A stretch of 64,000 bases of DNA from an uncultured Bacteroidota bacterium (GTDB taxonomy: Bacteria > Bacteroidota > Bacteroidia > Flavobacteriales > Flavobacteriaceae), in contig CACHNE010000009.1 of the NCBI GenBank assembly GCA_902581145.1, forward strand, positions 1-64,000. The letters run 5' to 3'. Each line of letters begins with the position of its first letter. The stretch's first letter is position 1. Positions 63,816-64,000 of the stretch are shown here, in pieces. The translations under genes and the position numbers were made by a program. The notes beneath the pieces were generated by a model. The model made no database searches. It saw nothing but the letters and a program-made list of their open reading frames with translations, and had not been told where the DNA came from.

Positions 63816-64000
63816 ATGAAACTTACAACTAAACTTATTTTAGCTCTATTTACAATATTTTTTTATAACGACTCTTTTTCTCAAAAAACATTAGAATTAA
63901 AAAATTCAAATTTGGAAGGGGTAAGCCCCGAGGGTAAGTTTTGGTGGTGGAATGACGTTACACGGAAAGGAGCCGATGCTACATTTTCTGTGGAGGATTT
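63816..64000 (+). CDS. Exported protein, 5' end only (continues beyond window)
   Basis: An ATG at 63816 opens a frame that runs to the window edge, so only about 61 residues are visible. It begins with a signal peptide (MKLTTKLILALFTIFFYNDSF) and then has SQKTLELKN and GKFWWWNDVTRKGADATF. The aromatic-rich WWW motif suggests carbohydrate contact, for example in a CBM or glycoside hydrolase, but nothing more can be said. It lies 25 bases after the beta-helix gene and is in the same PUL transcript. Confidence 0.6.
   Translation, partial: MKLTTKLILALFTIFFYNDSFSQKTLELKNSNLEGVSPEGKFWWWNDVTRKGADATFSVED

Noticed and set aside
1-64000. CRISPR arrays, insertion sequences or phage genes
   Set aside because: No spaced direct repeats of CRISPR type, no transposase or integrase motifs and no phage structural genes were seen.

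Overview
The window looks like a chromosomal segment of a marine flavobacterium (Bacteroidota). The base composition is AT-rich and genes lack Shine-Dalgarno sites. Upstream sequences fit the Bacteroidota promoter TTG-N19-TAnnTTTG. There is a SusC/SusD pair, and several secreted proteins carry type IX secretion (T9SS) C-terminal sorting domains. The genome is compact: neighbouring genes often share ATGA or TTGA junctions, convergent genes overlap at their 3' ends, and at least ten genes appear to start with TTG. No CRISPR array, rRNA, transposase or intact phage was seen.

Layout. 1-3552: a large secreted lamin-tail protein, cut by the window edge, coupled to an MBL-fold hydrolase. 3597-10626: housekeeping genes (permease-USP fusion, lepA, dus, LolC/E-like permease, rbfA, methylmalonyl-CoA epimerase). 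10631-11413: tRNA-Met(CAT) followed by a small islet bounded by a repeat of the tRNA 3' end. 11435-21171: DoxX protein and secreted or envelope proteins (M1 peptidase, NTF2-like duplication, VPS10/BNR protein, DUF6588, amidohydrolase, DUF2911). 21190-23667: ribE, pdxA, yceD, rpmF. 23702-28223: a permease/M1 peptidase fusion and its ATPase. 28224-28560: a gene-free region with helically phased A/T tracts. 28561-31926: accB, accC and an FAD oxidoreductase. 31946-37191: a secreted histidine phosphatase frameshifted at a poly-A tract, then a 1565-residue secreted protein with a glucan-water-dikinase-like core. 37178-48320: mixed housekeeping genes (alr, tdk, rsmI, OsmC, PD-(D/E)XK nuclease, MFS, TonB receptor, lpxH-like, queD, MATE, GNAT, UPF0316 and a small membrane ORF). 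48325-64000: a polysaccharide utilization locus (PUL).

The PUL has a divergent T9SS surface protein, SusC, SusD, a GH30-like hydrolase, three tandem sulfatases, a right-handed beta-helix protein and the start of another exported protein. This set fits uptake and breakdown of a sulfated algal polysaccharide: surface enzymes cut and desulfate the glycan and SusCD imports the oligosaccharides. A 13-bp stem hairpin with a T-rich tail between susD and the hydrolase gene probably lowers expression of the enzymes relative to SusCD. No PUL regulator or sulfatase-maturing enzyme is visible here.

The least ordinary items are the secreted dikinase-like protein beside a secreted histidine phosphatase, the tRNA islet with 12-bp spaced repeats, the phased-tract DNA upstream of accB, and the PUL attenuator-like hairpin. 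All calls come from reading the sequence; no database search was run.
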